Origin: a virus
Length of the DNA stretch: 57,467 bases
IMG/VR virus record: IMGVR_UViG_3300033233_000045
Span: 1 to 57,467 of that record
Direction: 5' to 3' (one strand)
The notes below the pieces were generated by a model. The model was not told the origin of the DNA. It saw only the letters and a list, made by a program, of their open reading frames with translations, and searched no databases. The position numbers were made by a program, and so were the translations under genes. This document shows, in pieces, positions 49,124 through 56,402 of this stretch (its first letter is position 1; every line of letters starts with the position of its first letter).

Positions 49124-50632
49124 ATGCCCATCAAGCCGAAACTTACTGCCCTTTCGGTCATGCCCTCTTCCGTCGAAGGAGAGCGACCCGCCACGGGCAC
49201 GGTGCAACTGGACCGAATGGCAGGCGCGGGCGGCGTCACGGTGAATCTGGGCAGCGAAGAACCCGGCGTCTGCGCCGTGCCCTCTGCCGTGAAGGTTCCG
49301 GCGGGCAGCGCGGCCGTCAACTTCCAGGTCAACACGGCGGACGTTCCCGGTCCCGTGGCCGCGCGTCTCGTCGCGTGCGCCGGCGGCATCGGGCGCGTGA
49401 CCTCGCTCAGTGTGCGTCCGAAGCAGCCGCCTCCTCCTCCTCCTCCTCCTCCCCCCCCGCCGCCGCCGCCCACGGGGGGGATATTCTCAACCGACGAGCG
49501 GGTGGTGACGCTGTCCACACGCGCGGGTATGCGGAGTTTCGTGCGGCCGGTGATCTTCCCGATTCCGTCGCCCGCGGGCGGAATCACACGGCACGTGGCG
49601 AAAACGGGGAACGACGGCAACGACGGTTCCGCCGAACGGCCGCTTGCGAGCGTGAACCAGGCGCTCGCGCGGACGTTGCCGGGAGACGCGATCGTGGTGC
49701 ATGCGGGCGTCTACGAGGAAACGCTCGTCATCAACAAGTCGGGAGCGCCGGAAAGGCCGATTATCATGAGTTGCGCGCCGGGCGCGTTGGGCAAGGCCAA
49801 GATCACTCCCCCCGCCGCATTCGTCCGCGCGAATCCCGGCCGGGGAGTGATCGAGATCGGCAACGGGGCGCAACAAGTCTGGATCAACGGGCTCGTGATC
49901 GAGGGACCGATGGGCCGTCCGGAAGCGCCCGCGAACGACGACTTCGGCGCCAACGGGATCACTTTCCAGAATGGGGCGGGACTGGGCTGCCGCGTCACGA
50001 ACTGCGTGGTCTATCACAACATGCACTGCGGCATCAAGGAGATGGGACATGACGGCTCCGGGTTCCTGGTCCGGGGCAACATCGTGTTCGAGAACGGGAC
50101 CGACACCCTCGATCACGGGATCTACTGTCCGGCGAACGACGTGGAGATCGATGGAAACATCTTCCTCAATAACGCGGGGTGGGGCATCCACGCCTACAGC
50201 GCTCCGCAACGGGCGACGATCACCCGGAATCTCTGCGTGGGAAACTGGGGAGGAATCATCCTCGCGGGGGCTTTCGGTCGGGTGTATCACAACACCGTGG
50301 CCGACAACCCAAACGTGGGCCTGATGTATTTCCGCGATGGGTGTACGGACAATCAGGTCATGAACAACATTTTCGCGGGGGAGAGCGCCGTCGCATGGGA
50401 CAACGGCGGCGGAACGCTCGGGAATCCGGCGCGGAACATCTCCGATTACAACTGTGTATTTCCCGTCCGCGTGCCCTCCCAGGTTCCGCCGGGCGCGCAC
50501 GAACTGTATGCCGATCCGTTGTTTCGTTCCCCGGCGGGCGGCGATTATCGGCTCGAGACAGGGAGTGGTTGTGTGGGCACAGCCGGCCCCATCGGCGCGC
50601 CATATCAGTCGGCGGACCGCGGAGCGTTTTGA
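49124..50632 (+). CDS. Multidomain surface protein C: Ig-like plus beta-helix
   Basis: A 502-residue mosaic. Residues 3-100 are the same Ig-like domain as in protein B (LTALSVMPSSVEGERPATG, VKVPAGSAAVNF). A poly-proline linker covers about 102-117. Residues 150-500 are a right-handed beta-helix akin to that in protein A (RHVAKTGNDGNDGSAERPLA, DAIVVHAGVYEETLVIN, then rungs such as VEIDGNIFLNNAGWGIHA). No CAP or F5/8 part is present. It has GGAG before its ATG and is the last rightward gene. With A and B it forms a set that reuses the same four domain types in different orders. Confidence 0.8.
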   Translation: MPIKPKLTALSVMPSSVEGERPATGTVQLDRMAGAGGVTVNLGSEEPGVCAVPSAVKVPAGSAAVNFQVNTADVPGPVAARLVACAGGIGRVTSLSVRPKQPPPPPPPPPPPPPPPTGGIFSTDERVVTLSTRAGMRSFVRPVIFPIPSPAGGITRHVAKTGNDGNDGSAERPLASVNQALARTLPGDAIVVHAGVYEETLVINKSGAPERPIIMSCAPGALGKAKITPPAAFVRANPGRGVIEIGNGAQQVWINGLVIEGPMGRPEAPANDDFGANGITFQNGAGLGCRVTNCVVYHNMHCGIKEMGHDGSGFLVRGNIVFENGTDTLDHGIYCPANDVEIDGNIFLNNAGWGIHAYSAPQRATITRNLCVGNWGGIILAGAFGRVYHNTVADNPNVGLMYFRDGCTDNQVMNNIFAGESAVAWDNGGGTLGNPARNISDYNCVFPVRVPSQVPPGAHELYADPLFRSPAGGDYRLETGSGCVGTAGPIGAPYQSADRGAF

Positions 50633-50657
50633 GTGCCTCAGTCGCCTGCCGCGACTC

Positions 50658-50720
50658 CGAGGGACACCCTCGTGGGCCGGGACCACCGCGAAAGCGGCAC
50701 GTTCACGAGACGGGCGTCTC
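50658..50720. other. Three small hairpins downstream of the late operon
   Basis: CGAGGG-ACA-CCCTCG (50658-50672), CCGC-GAAA-GCGG with a GNRA-type tetraloop (50686-50697) and GAGACG-GG-CGTCTC (50707-50720) follow one another in the 137-base convergent gap. None has a good T run on the plus strand. They may act together as a transcript end or as a structured 3' region. Confidence 0.45.
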
Positions 50721-50769
50721 CATTAGGAGAGACATGCTTTTGCGCGGTCCGACAGATTGATTGGGGACA

Positions 50770-51798
50770 TCAGACCTCCTGATCCTGCATCCCGTCTCCG
50801 GGAAATTGATCCCAGACACGGCCGTCGAGAAGGCGGCCGGCGCGATATGCGCCACATTTGTAAACGTAGATGCCGTTACCGGCCCATGCCCCCAATTCGG
50901 GAAATAGGTGGGGCAAATAGGATCTCCCTCGGCTGTCGAACGCATCCGGAGGCGCCCAAGCGCCCCACTGCTTAAAGTGGAAAGGCACGTCCGCGGCGAG
51001 ACACTGATCGCGCAGCGCGCGCGCCCAATAGGGATGCATGGGGCGCGCGTAGGGGCCGGATTCGCCGCCGCAGATGAGCCAATCCAGTTCAGGTGGGTCA
51101 TAGCCCGCAACCTCGGCAGGAGAGCCGTGGTCGTGGATGGCTTCGGAGGCGCCCCCCAGCCAACGAGAAAGGTCAACCAGTCCCAGGAGCGGCTCGGCGC
51201 TGACGAATCGCACCGACGCCGGTGTCTCCATCAGCAATGGAACCCGCTCATCGGTGGTGGCCTGATCCTCGACGCTGACGCCGAGCCAGATGTGACGGAA
51301 GACATCCGTTTCGATGTTCCGCGACACGCGCCCCAGCCATGCCCATTTGTATTCACCTAACCGCTCGATCTGGCGTCTCCAGCCGAGATTCCGAAACGGG
51401 CTCGTCAGGTAGGCGCGCATCCGGGCGGGGCGCTTCGTGAGAATCTGAAATGTATGCCGCGGCGAGGCGATCATTCGCGCGAACACCGCGTCAATGGCGT
51501 CGTCCGGAAGCGCCTCATGGAACAAGTCGCTCATCGAATTGACGAACACCCGTTTCGGTTTCCGCCACCGGAGCGGGTCGTCCAGATGATCCTCGACGAG
51601 GCGCACCTCGCCCGCCCAGCGCGGCCCCGAGGGCGTCATCATCGCCAGTCCCTCGTACGGTTGACCGGGACCGCTGAACCGCGCTGCCTGCCGCTCCGCG
51701 TAACAATTGCGGCAGCCCTCGGAGATGCGCGTGCAGCCTCGGACTGGATTCCAGGTGCGGTCACACCAAGAGATTCCACCGTTGTGTTGGTCGGCCAT
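50770..51798 (-). CDS. DUF5131 (phage Gp37/Gp68) family protein
   Basis: A 342-residue member of the DUF5131, or Gp37/Gp68, family (three-Cys-motif protein). The diagnostic N-terminus is ISWCDRTWNPVRGCTRISEG, followed by CRNCYA, giving C22, C29 and C32. Later landmarks are VFVNSMSDLFHEALPDD, ILTKRPARM, WLGVSVEDQ, RFVSAEPLLG and WLICGGESG. The family is often encoded next to a methyltransferase-like partner (TcmP); none is seen next to it here. The cysteines probably hold an iron-sulfur cluster or zinc. The reaction is not known. The ATG at 51798 has no alternative nearby. Confidence 0.9.
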   Translation of the reverse strand: MADQHNGGISWCDRTWNPVRGCTRISEGCRNCYAERQAARFSGPGQPYEGLAMMTPSGPRWAGEVRLVEDHLDDPLRWRKPKRVFVNSMSDLFHEALPDDAIDAVFARMIASPRHTFQILTKRPARMRAYLTSPFRNLGWRRQIERLGEYKWAWLGRVSRNIETDVFRHIWLGVSVEDQATTDERVPLLMETPASVRFVSAEPLLGLVDLSRWLGGASEAIHDHGSPAEVAGYDPPELDWLICGGESGPYARPMHPYWARALRDQCLAADVPFHFKQWGAWAPPDAFDSRGRSYLPHLFPELGAWAGNGIYVYKCGAYRAGRLLDGRVWDQFPGDGMQDQEV

Positions 51799-51800
51799 GG

Positions 51801-52094
51801 TTATACCTTGCGATGGCGCGAGACGATAAACGGTCCCGTCCCGTCTTCCGCCTCCTGCAACTCATAATCGCCGAAGACGGAGGGAGCGTGGGCCTGTAGC
51901 AGCCGAAGAATATCCACGGCGAGCCGCCGGAACTCCCGGTCGGGGCCGAGCGCTCCGCGCATCTCCAGGAGATGACGCCAGGCCCGGAAATTGGCGGTGA
52001 CGACGATCCCGGTTTCGGCCGCGTTCACCAGCACGGACCGCGCGGCCTGTCGCGCGCGCTTACGCCGCTCCACGGCGTCGCGCTTTCGGTTCAT
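51801..52094 (-). CDS. C-terminal fragment of ThyX-like thymidylate synthase
   Basis: A 97-residue ORF that matches only the last third of FAD-dependent thymidylate synthase ThyX: KRARQAARSVLVNAAETGI, VVTANFRAWRHLLEMRGA, then LAVDILRLLQAHAP. The N-terminal half of the family, with the RHR and S-x-N-E-x-S FAD- and dUMP-binding motifs, is missing, so catalysis is not expected. It retains a proper ATG and sits in the operon with spacing of three bases to its neighbours, so it may still be expressed. It is either a decaying gene or a repurposed fragment. Confidence 0.7.
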   Translation of the reverse strand: MNRKRDAVERRKRARQAARSVLVNAAETGIVVTANFRAWRHLLEMRGALGPDREFRRLAVDILRLLQAHAPSVFGDYELQEAEDGTGPFIVSRHRKV

Positions 52095-52097
52095 GAT

Positions 52098-52349
52098 CTA
52101 CTCGATCAATCTCCCCTGCCCGCTGGGCGTAGGATGAAACGAGCTCTTCACGGTCGTCGTATGTTTGTGGACGAAATCCACCTTGACGCCTCCGAGATCC
52201 GTGTCCTCCGTGACCGTGAAGGTGATCCCGACCATTGCCGCCCTGGCATCGCCATTCTCCACGGACAGGACGGCGCGGGTGAGGCTTTGATCGAGGCGGT
52301 CAAGCAGTTCCCTGCTCAGGTTCCGATACATCCCCTGCAACAACGTCAT
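52098..52349 (-). CDS. Small early protein (possible replication-terminator-like family)
   Basis: An 83-residue protein whose layout (helix RELLDRLDQSLTRAVLSVEN, then strands AAMVGITFTVTEDTDL and GGVKVDFVHKHTTTV) recalls a small phage family annotated as replication terminator proteins. The resemblance is by pattern only. GGGGACA stands before the ATG. It overlaps the upstream gene by 50 bases. It precedes the ThyX fragment. Confidence 0.5.
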   Translation of the reverse strand: MTLLQGMYRNLSRELLDRLDQSLTRAVLSVENGDARAAMVGITFTVTEDTDLGGVKVDFVHKHTTTVKSSFHPTPSGQGRLIE

Positions 52350-52626
52350 TATGTCCCCTTTCGTTCAAGCGCGCGATCTCTCTCAACCGCCGCCCCGCCC
52401 GGCGGATCGAATCCAGGTAGTATTCATGCCAGGAGCAGTTTTCGGGACACGGGGGCGGCGCCAGTTCCTCCCGAAGGGCGCGCGTCAACTCGCGCCAGGA
52501 TTCAGCGAGGTGGTAGAAACGCATCGCGTTGATCTCGTGGGCCAGCACGCGCGTCGCGTCCGGGTCGGACTTCCAGAGCGTGTTGACCGCCTCCTGAAGT
52601 TTTTCGTCCGTGGTCGTTTCCGCCAT
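52300..52626 (-). CDS. Hypothetical helical protein
   Basis: A 108-residue protein (MAETTTDEKLQEAVNTLWKS start) that is predicted helical with the segments VLAHEINAMRFYHLAESW and SIRRAGRRLREIARLNERG and one PPPCPENCSW loop that holds two cysteines. The start at 52626 (ATG) is chosen over the GTG at 52635. It overlaps the next leftward gene. Function unknown; likely early. Confidence 0.5.
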   Translation of the reverse strand: MAETTTDEKLQEAVNTLWKSDPDATRVLAHEINAMRFYHLAESWRELTRALREELAPPPCPENCSWHEYYLDSIRRAGRRLREIARLNERGHNDVVAGDVSEPEQGTA

Positions 52627-52642
52627 TATCCGCACCGCCTCA

Positions 52643-53119
52643 TCACGTCTGTTCCGGATCTCGCGCTCGTCGCGAGGGCCGCTTCTCCGGGATCACGAAG
52701 TCGCCGCCGCCATTATGCAACCATTTTGCGGGTAATCCCACCTTCAAGTTCCCGATCAGGAAATCCCCGTCGGCGTTGGTGGTCAGCGCCACAATGCGGG
52801 CGGCAGTCTCGCGGTCGAGATGGGCGCCGCTGACGTGGGACCAGTCAATTCCGCTCCTCAGCAGCGTTTGAGCGACGTGGTACGCCGTGACGAGTGGCCT
52901 GTCTCTCACGAAAAGCCATTCGCCGCTTTCGTGGGAGACAGACCAGCCGGTCTGCGGATCCCCCGGCGGCGTCGGATGGCGATGGATGACGAGCGGACCG
53001 AAGGCGACGCCGGGCGCCTCGACAAAACCCCACGGCATGTGGACGCGATGGGTGACGCGACGGCCGCGGGGCTCATCCCGGCGTTCGTAGCAGCCCGCGA
53101 GAAAGGTTCCGGCCGGCAT
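52643..53119 (-). CDS. Hypothetical protein
   Basis: A 158-residue protein with a good ribosome site (AGGAGGAGTC before ATG). Beta-rich in the first half (TFLAGCYERRDEPRGRRVT, GVAFGPLVIHRHP), helical after (VTAYHVAQTLLRSGIDWSHV) and ending in a charged RPSRRARDPEQT tail. The WSVSHESGEWLFV stretch contains two tryptophans and a histidine. No family recognised. It may be a small early regulator or host-interaction protein. Confidence 0.5.
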   Translation of the reverse strand: MPAGTFLAGCYERRDEPRGRRVTHRVHMPWGFVEAPGVAFGPLVIHRHPTPPGDPQTGWSVSHESGEWLFVRDRPLVTAYHVAQTLLRSGIDWSHVSGAHLDRETAARIVALTTNADGDFLIGNLKVGLPAKWLHNGGGDFVIPEKRPSRRARDPEQT

Positions 53120-53128
53120 GACTCCTCC

Positions 53129-53416
53129 CTAGCCGCGCATCGGATCGTCGGCGTCGCGGATGCCGACGATCCGATGCAGCCCGATTTCCAAGCCACCGGG
53201 AATCGAGAGCGAATACAGATTGTCATACCACTCGGGGGAGTCTTTGGCGGAACGAAGGTCACGACGCATCAGGATACCGTGATCACCATCCTCCGTCCTC
53301 ATGGTCAGTTCCGGGTGGTGGGTCGTGAAATGTGGAATGAAGCCCGCGGTGTCCGTCTCGACAGGCGGATCACAGAGCAGGCAGGTGTAGGTATGGCCGG
53401 GTCGAATGTTTCTCAT
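53129..53416 (-). CDS. C2H2-type zinc-finger-like protein
   Basis: A 95-residue protein with one zinc-finger-like element near the start: TYTCLLCDPPVETDTAGFIP, then HFTTHH (C-x2-C ... H-x3-H). The rest is mixed (MRRDLRSAKDSPEWYDNLYS, LEIGLHRIVGIRDADD). The ATG at 53416 lacks a clear ribosome site and follows 400 bases of structured non-coding sequence, so its translation may be controlled by RNA structure. A longer frame upstream looks non-coding. Confidence 0.5.
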   Translation of the reverse strand: MRNIRPGHTYTCLLCDPPVETDTAGFIPHFTTHHPELTMRTEDGDHGILMRRDLRSAKDSPEWYDNLYSLSIPGGLEIGLHRIVGIRDADDPMRG

Positions 53417-53822
53417 CGAGAATCTATGGCGCGGAAACCGCGCCGCCGAGAGCGGCAGCGGAGGGGCGCCATTCCTTTCAGTCTGTGCGTAAAAGCGCAG
53501 GGATGGGCGCCCCTCCGCGGTGAACGTGTCCTTGTTCCGCCCACGGCTCAATGAAGGCACTCGCCGGTGACGGGAGAAACCGTTTACCCCTCGGGGTGAG
53601 CCGCGAGGGACGGGCCTGCATAAGACCCCGGAACATGCCGGGATTGGCATGGTGAGCCGCGAGGCTCCGTGCGAGCGAAAGGCATATCGCACCCCGTTCC
53701 CGGTGGGCCGCCCCGAGCTTCACGTCTCGGCCCCTTTGCCAGGAGTGTCACCCGGCCTATCGCGACCCCACCCTGCCCTCCCCGGAGAGACCGACTCCCG
53801 CGGAGCCGCAAGCCACGCCACT
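53417..53822 (-). other. About 400 nt of non-coding, highly structured sequence
   Basis: No convincing gene here. Visible structure: a 12-bp perfect stem (53459-53470 with 53506-53517) that continues six more pairs inward; a 7-bp stem with three-base loop at 53428-53444; and a 14-bp direct repeat GGTGAGCCGCGAGG at 53595-53608 and 53651-53664. Each repeat is immediately preceded by an inverted repeat (53586-53597 and 53635-53650). It would form the leader of the leftward transcript of 53416-50770 or an independent small RNA. Confidence 0.55.
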
Positions 53823-55016
53823 TCAGTGGCCGTGGTCAGGTGACTTGTCGGCCGTGACCTCGTTGCCCCACGCCGCCCAACCGGCGCGCGGGGAGCGACA
53901 GAACAGTTCGGCGCGGCGGGTGCCCGGATACATCTCCTCGATCAACTCCCGGACGCGGTCCGGCTTCTCGCTGTGGCGGCCCTTGTCCGCGTGGACGACC
54001 GAACTGGGCCGGGCGTCCGGCGGCGGGATCCCCGGCGCGCCCCGGGTCGCGATCAAGAGAAACTCGTGGTCGATTCGGGCGTAGAACCCCATCCCTATCC
54101 CGTTCTTGACCCACACCATGCTCGTCTTATACTCGAAGCCCCAGGCGGCGAGGATCCGGAACGCGGCCGGGAGCAGGGGACTGGTCGCCCACAGGAAGAG
54201 GACGCAATCCACGGCGGCGATGTCGTGGACCGGCAGCGCGCCGATCCCGTCCTCCGAGAGCGTGGGATAATGCTCCTCCACGTCGCGTGACGTGCCGCGC
54301 CGGAAGTTCGTCTGCCAGGGCGGGTCGGCGAGGAGCACGTCGAAGCGGCCGTCGGGCAGCGGCGGCGTCTCCGTGGGCGCGGGCTGCGCGAGTTTGCGCG
54401 CCTGCTTGATGACCGGATCTGCCAACTCCAACTCGGGCGCGTCGAGAGGAGAGCGGTCCCGTGTCTCCTCGGCCGGCGTGAAGGGCGGCGGCGGGTCTGG
54501 GAACGCCTGAAGCGCCGCCTGGACCTGAGCGGCCTCGCGCCCGTTGCGGGCGAGCACGGCGCGGGGCGCGCGTTCGCGGGGGCGTTCTTTGCCGTCGGCG
54601 CCGATGGAACTGTGTATGTTACACAGTTCTCCACTCGCCACGAGATCGGCGCGCAAAGAGCTTACCGTTTTGTTGCTCACGCCCAGCATTCCGGCGATGA
54701 TCCGATCCGACTTCTCGGGCGTCTCCTTCAACTGGGCGGCGATGATCGCCCGCTTCTGCTCGGGCGCCAGATGCCGCCGCAGCAGGTTCACCTTGCGGAC
54801 GTGGCGGCGCTTCTCTTCCTCGGTGAGGCCCGCGCGGACGATGCGCGGGTAGTCGATGCCCAACTCGCGGGCAATCCGGACGCGATGATGCCCGTCGAGG
54901 ATGCAGCCGTGCTCGTCCTCCTCGACGGGGACGAGCACGCCGCGGGCGGCGATGTCGTCGCGCAGCGCCGCGTATTCGATGTCGGAGAGGGGCGAGAACA
55001 GTTGATAGTCGCTCAT
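53823..55016 (-). CDS. ParB-like / MT-A70 DNA adenine methyltransferase fusion
   Basis: A 397-residue two-domain protein. Residues 8-65 are a ParB/Srx-type nuclease domain with CILDGHHRVRIARELG (38-53), followed by a helix-turn-helix stretch (DRIIAGMLGVSNKTVSSLR). Residues 220-385 are an MT-A70 type N6-adenine methyltransferase with active site DPPW (231-234) in FDVLLADPPW, then FLWATSPLLPAAFRIL, WVKNGIGMGFY and GRHSEKPDRVRELI. It probably methylates adenines in phage DNA to protect it or mark origins. The start overlaps the SANT gene stop (ATGA). A second, shorter ParB-methyltransferase hybrid is at 14004-14393. Confidence 0.85.
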   Translation of the reverse strand: MSDYQLFSPLSDIEYAALRDDIAARGVLVPVEEDEHGCILDGHHRVRIARELGIDYPRIVRAGLTEEEKRRHVRKVNLLRRHLAPEQKRAIIAAQLKETPEKSDRIIAGMLGVSNKTVSSLRADLVASGELCNIHSSIGADGKERPRERAPRAVLARNGREAAQVQAALQAFPDPPPPFTPAEETRDRSPLDAPELELADPVIKQARKLAQPAPTETPPLPDGRFDVLLADPPWQTNFRRGTSRDVEEHYPTLSEDGIGALPVHDIAAVDCVLFLWATSPLLPAAFRILAAWGFEYKTSMVWVKNGIGMGFYARIDHEFLLIATRGAPGIPPPDARPSSVVHADKGRHSEKPDRVRELIEEMYPGTRRAELFCRSPRAGWAAWGNEVTADKSPDHGH

Positions 55017-55531
55017 GGTTTCCTCGGTTCGCGCCAGAGCCCGAGGGTCTGGCGGCGGCAGCGGATCGCGCCAACCGTGTAAGTCCGCTCGTCGTCGCTC
55101 ATCCGGCGGGCGATCTGCTCGTCGGACCAGCCACGATGGAACATGTAGCCGAGCACGTTGTCCGCCGCGTCGGTCCACGCGTTGTTCCGGCCGACCTTTG
55201 GTTGCGGGCCGCGGTGAAGCGAGAGGGAACTGCGCCGTTGGGCCACGGCCTGTTCGGTGCGGCCGAGGGCGACGGCGGCCTCCTCATCCGAGGCCCCTCC
55301 GTGGAAACAGGCCGCGAGCGTCTCATCCTCCTCGACGGACCACGGGCGCACCCCCATCGGCTTCGGACGGTCGGTGCTCCGATAGAGGTGGAGGAGGTGG
55401 CGGTGAGTGCAGACCGCGCCCTCGGACCGTCCCAGCGCGGCCGCCAGCTCGGCGTCCGTCTTCTCTCGCCAGCGCGACCGCAGGAGCGCTTCCTCCGATT
55501 CTGTCCACCGTCGGGGAGGCCGGATCATCAT
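55013..55531 (-). CDS. Three-repeat Myb/SANT-like DNA-binding protein
   Basis: A 172-residue protein with three Myb/SANT-like helical repeats: RRWTESEEALLRSRW with LGRSEGAVCTHRHLLHL; RPWSVEEDETLAACF with LGRTEQAVAQRRSSLSL; and NAWTDAADNVLGYMF with TVGAIRCRRQTLGL. Each starts with the tryptophan that packs the domain. It probably binds DNA next to the methyltransferase it precedes in the operon. The ATG at 55531 overlaps the upstream stop. Such repeats occur in phage homing endonuclease-like or regulatory proteins, but no nuclease domain is attached. Confidence 0.65.
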   Translation of the reverse strand: MMIRPPRRWTESEEALLRSRWREKTDAELAAALGRSEGAVCTHRHLLHLYRSTDRPKPMGVRPWSVEEDETLAACFHGGASDEEAAVALGRTEQAVAQRRSSLSLHRGPQPKVGRNNAWTDAADNVLGYMFHRGWSDEQIARRMSDDERTYTVGAIRCRRQTLGLWREPRKP

Positions 55532-55863
55532 CGGGAGTCCTCGATCTCGTCGCACCCTTTGGCGGGCCAGATTGCGGCTAAAATGCGCGCGTGGAGGCGC
55601 GTCCAGGGTTCGCCGAGCGCGACGGCGGTCTCTTTGGTGAGGTTGTGCGCCACGCAGGCGTCGCTGTAATCGTGGACCGCCTCGAAGAACATCTCCAGGT
55701 ATCGTATGCGCTTCTCGCGCTCAACCATATCCATTCCCACGCTCCTACATACCGGACACGGCGCGCTCCAGGGCAGGTCGTCCACCCCGATGCCGATCAC
55801 GGCGCCCGCGCCGCCGCATTCGTCGCAGACCGACACATGCTGGATTGAGGGCCGTCTCATCAT
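55528..55863 (-). CDS. Zinc-ribbon protein
   Basis: A 111-residue protein with a CxxC...CxxC zinc ribbon (VCDECGGAGA, then APCPVCRS), followed by helices (EREKRIRYLEMFFEAVHDYS, EPWTRLHARILAAIWPA). It is coupled to both neighbours by overlaps (ATGATGA at 55860-55863 and at 55528-55531). No family name; the order zinc ribbon then helix is found in phage early operons. Confidence 0.6.
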   Translation of the reverse strand: MMRRPSIQHVSVCDECGGAGAVIGIGVDDLPWSAPCPVCRSVGMDMVEREKRIRYLEMFFEAVHDYSDACVAHNLTKETAVALGEPWTRLHARILAAIWPAKGCDEIEDSR

Positions 55864-56396
55864 TTGGCGGCCCCCTTCTCGGACGGCTCGAACCGATGGC
55901 GCATCGCCGCCAGGTGGGCATTGAGCAGATACTCGCACTCCCCGAGCGGCGACTCGTCCCGGCACGGCCGGGGATCCAGGCAGATCCGCACGCCCTCCGT
56001 CTCGTTCAGCAGCCACAACTCGCCGTGATCGCGACGCCCGACGGCCCAGACCATATCCCGCTGCAGGGTCCCGTCGGGATCGAAGCAACTGACGCGATAC
56101 TCCCCCGGCCACGGGACGCCCGTGACCACCAGGAGCATTCGCCCCGATTCGCGCGCCAGCGCCCGATGCCGCTCGTCGATCGACACGAATCCGCGCGGCT
56201 TGATCTCGACGTGGACCGTGTGCTCCGGCAACCAGAAGTCGGGCAGGTATCCCCGTCCCGCCACCCGATACCCTTCTGCCTCGTACTCCCACGCGACATC
56301 GAGAGCCTGAAAGAACACCGCCCACCGGGCTTCCAGGCGGGAGCGGAACCGCCGCCCACGATAAGGCGTCTCAATGGGTTGAATCGGGGATGCCAT
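55860..56396 (-). CDS. PD-(D/E)XK endonuclease-like protein
   Basis: A 178-residue protein with the core of a PD-(D/E)XK nuclease: YRGRRFRSRLEARWAVFF (glutamate in RLEARW), the acidic motif YLPDFWLP and the EIK of VEIKPRG. These supply the catalytic acidic pair and lysine. Similar phage proteins are short holliday-junction or repair type nucleases. It lies directly downstream of the annealing protein gene, with which it probably forms a recombination unit. The start is ATG 56396. Confidence 0.75.
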   Translation of the reverse strand: MASPIQPIETPYRGRRFRSRLEARWAVFFQALDVAWEYEAEGYRVAGRGYLPDFWLPEHTVHVEIKPRGFVSIDERHRALARESGRMLLVVTGVPWPGEYRVSCFDPDGTLQRDMVWAVGRRDHGELWLLNETEGVRICLDPRPCRDESPLGECEYLLNAHLAAMRHRFEPSEKGAAK

Positions 56397-56402
56397 AATG
56401 GG

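Noticed and set aside
53478-53723. 81-residue minus-strand ORF in the structured region
   Set aside because: No ribosome site, composition unlike neighbouring genes, and the sequence is dominated by stems and a direct repeat.
53417-53822. tRNA gene
   Set aside because: Stems are present, but no cloverleaf with a T-loop GTTCGA-type motif and 7-bp acceptor could be built. No tRNA was seen elsewhere in the window by inspection.
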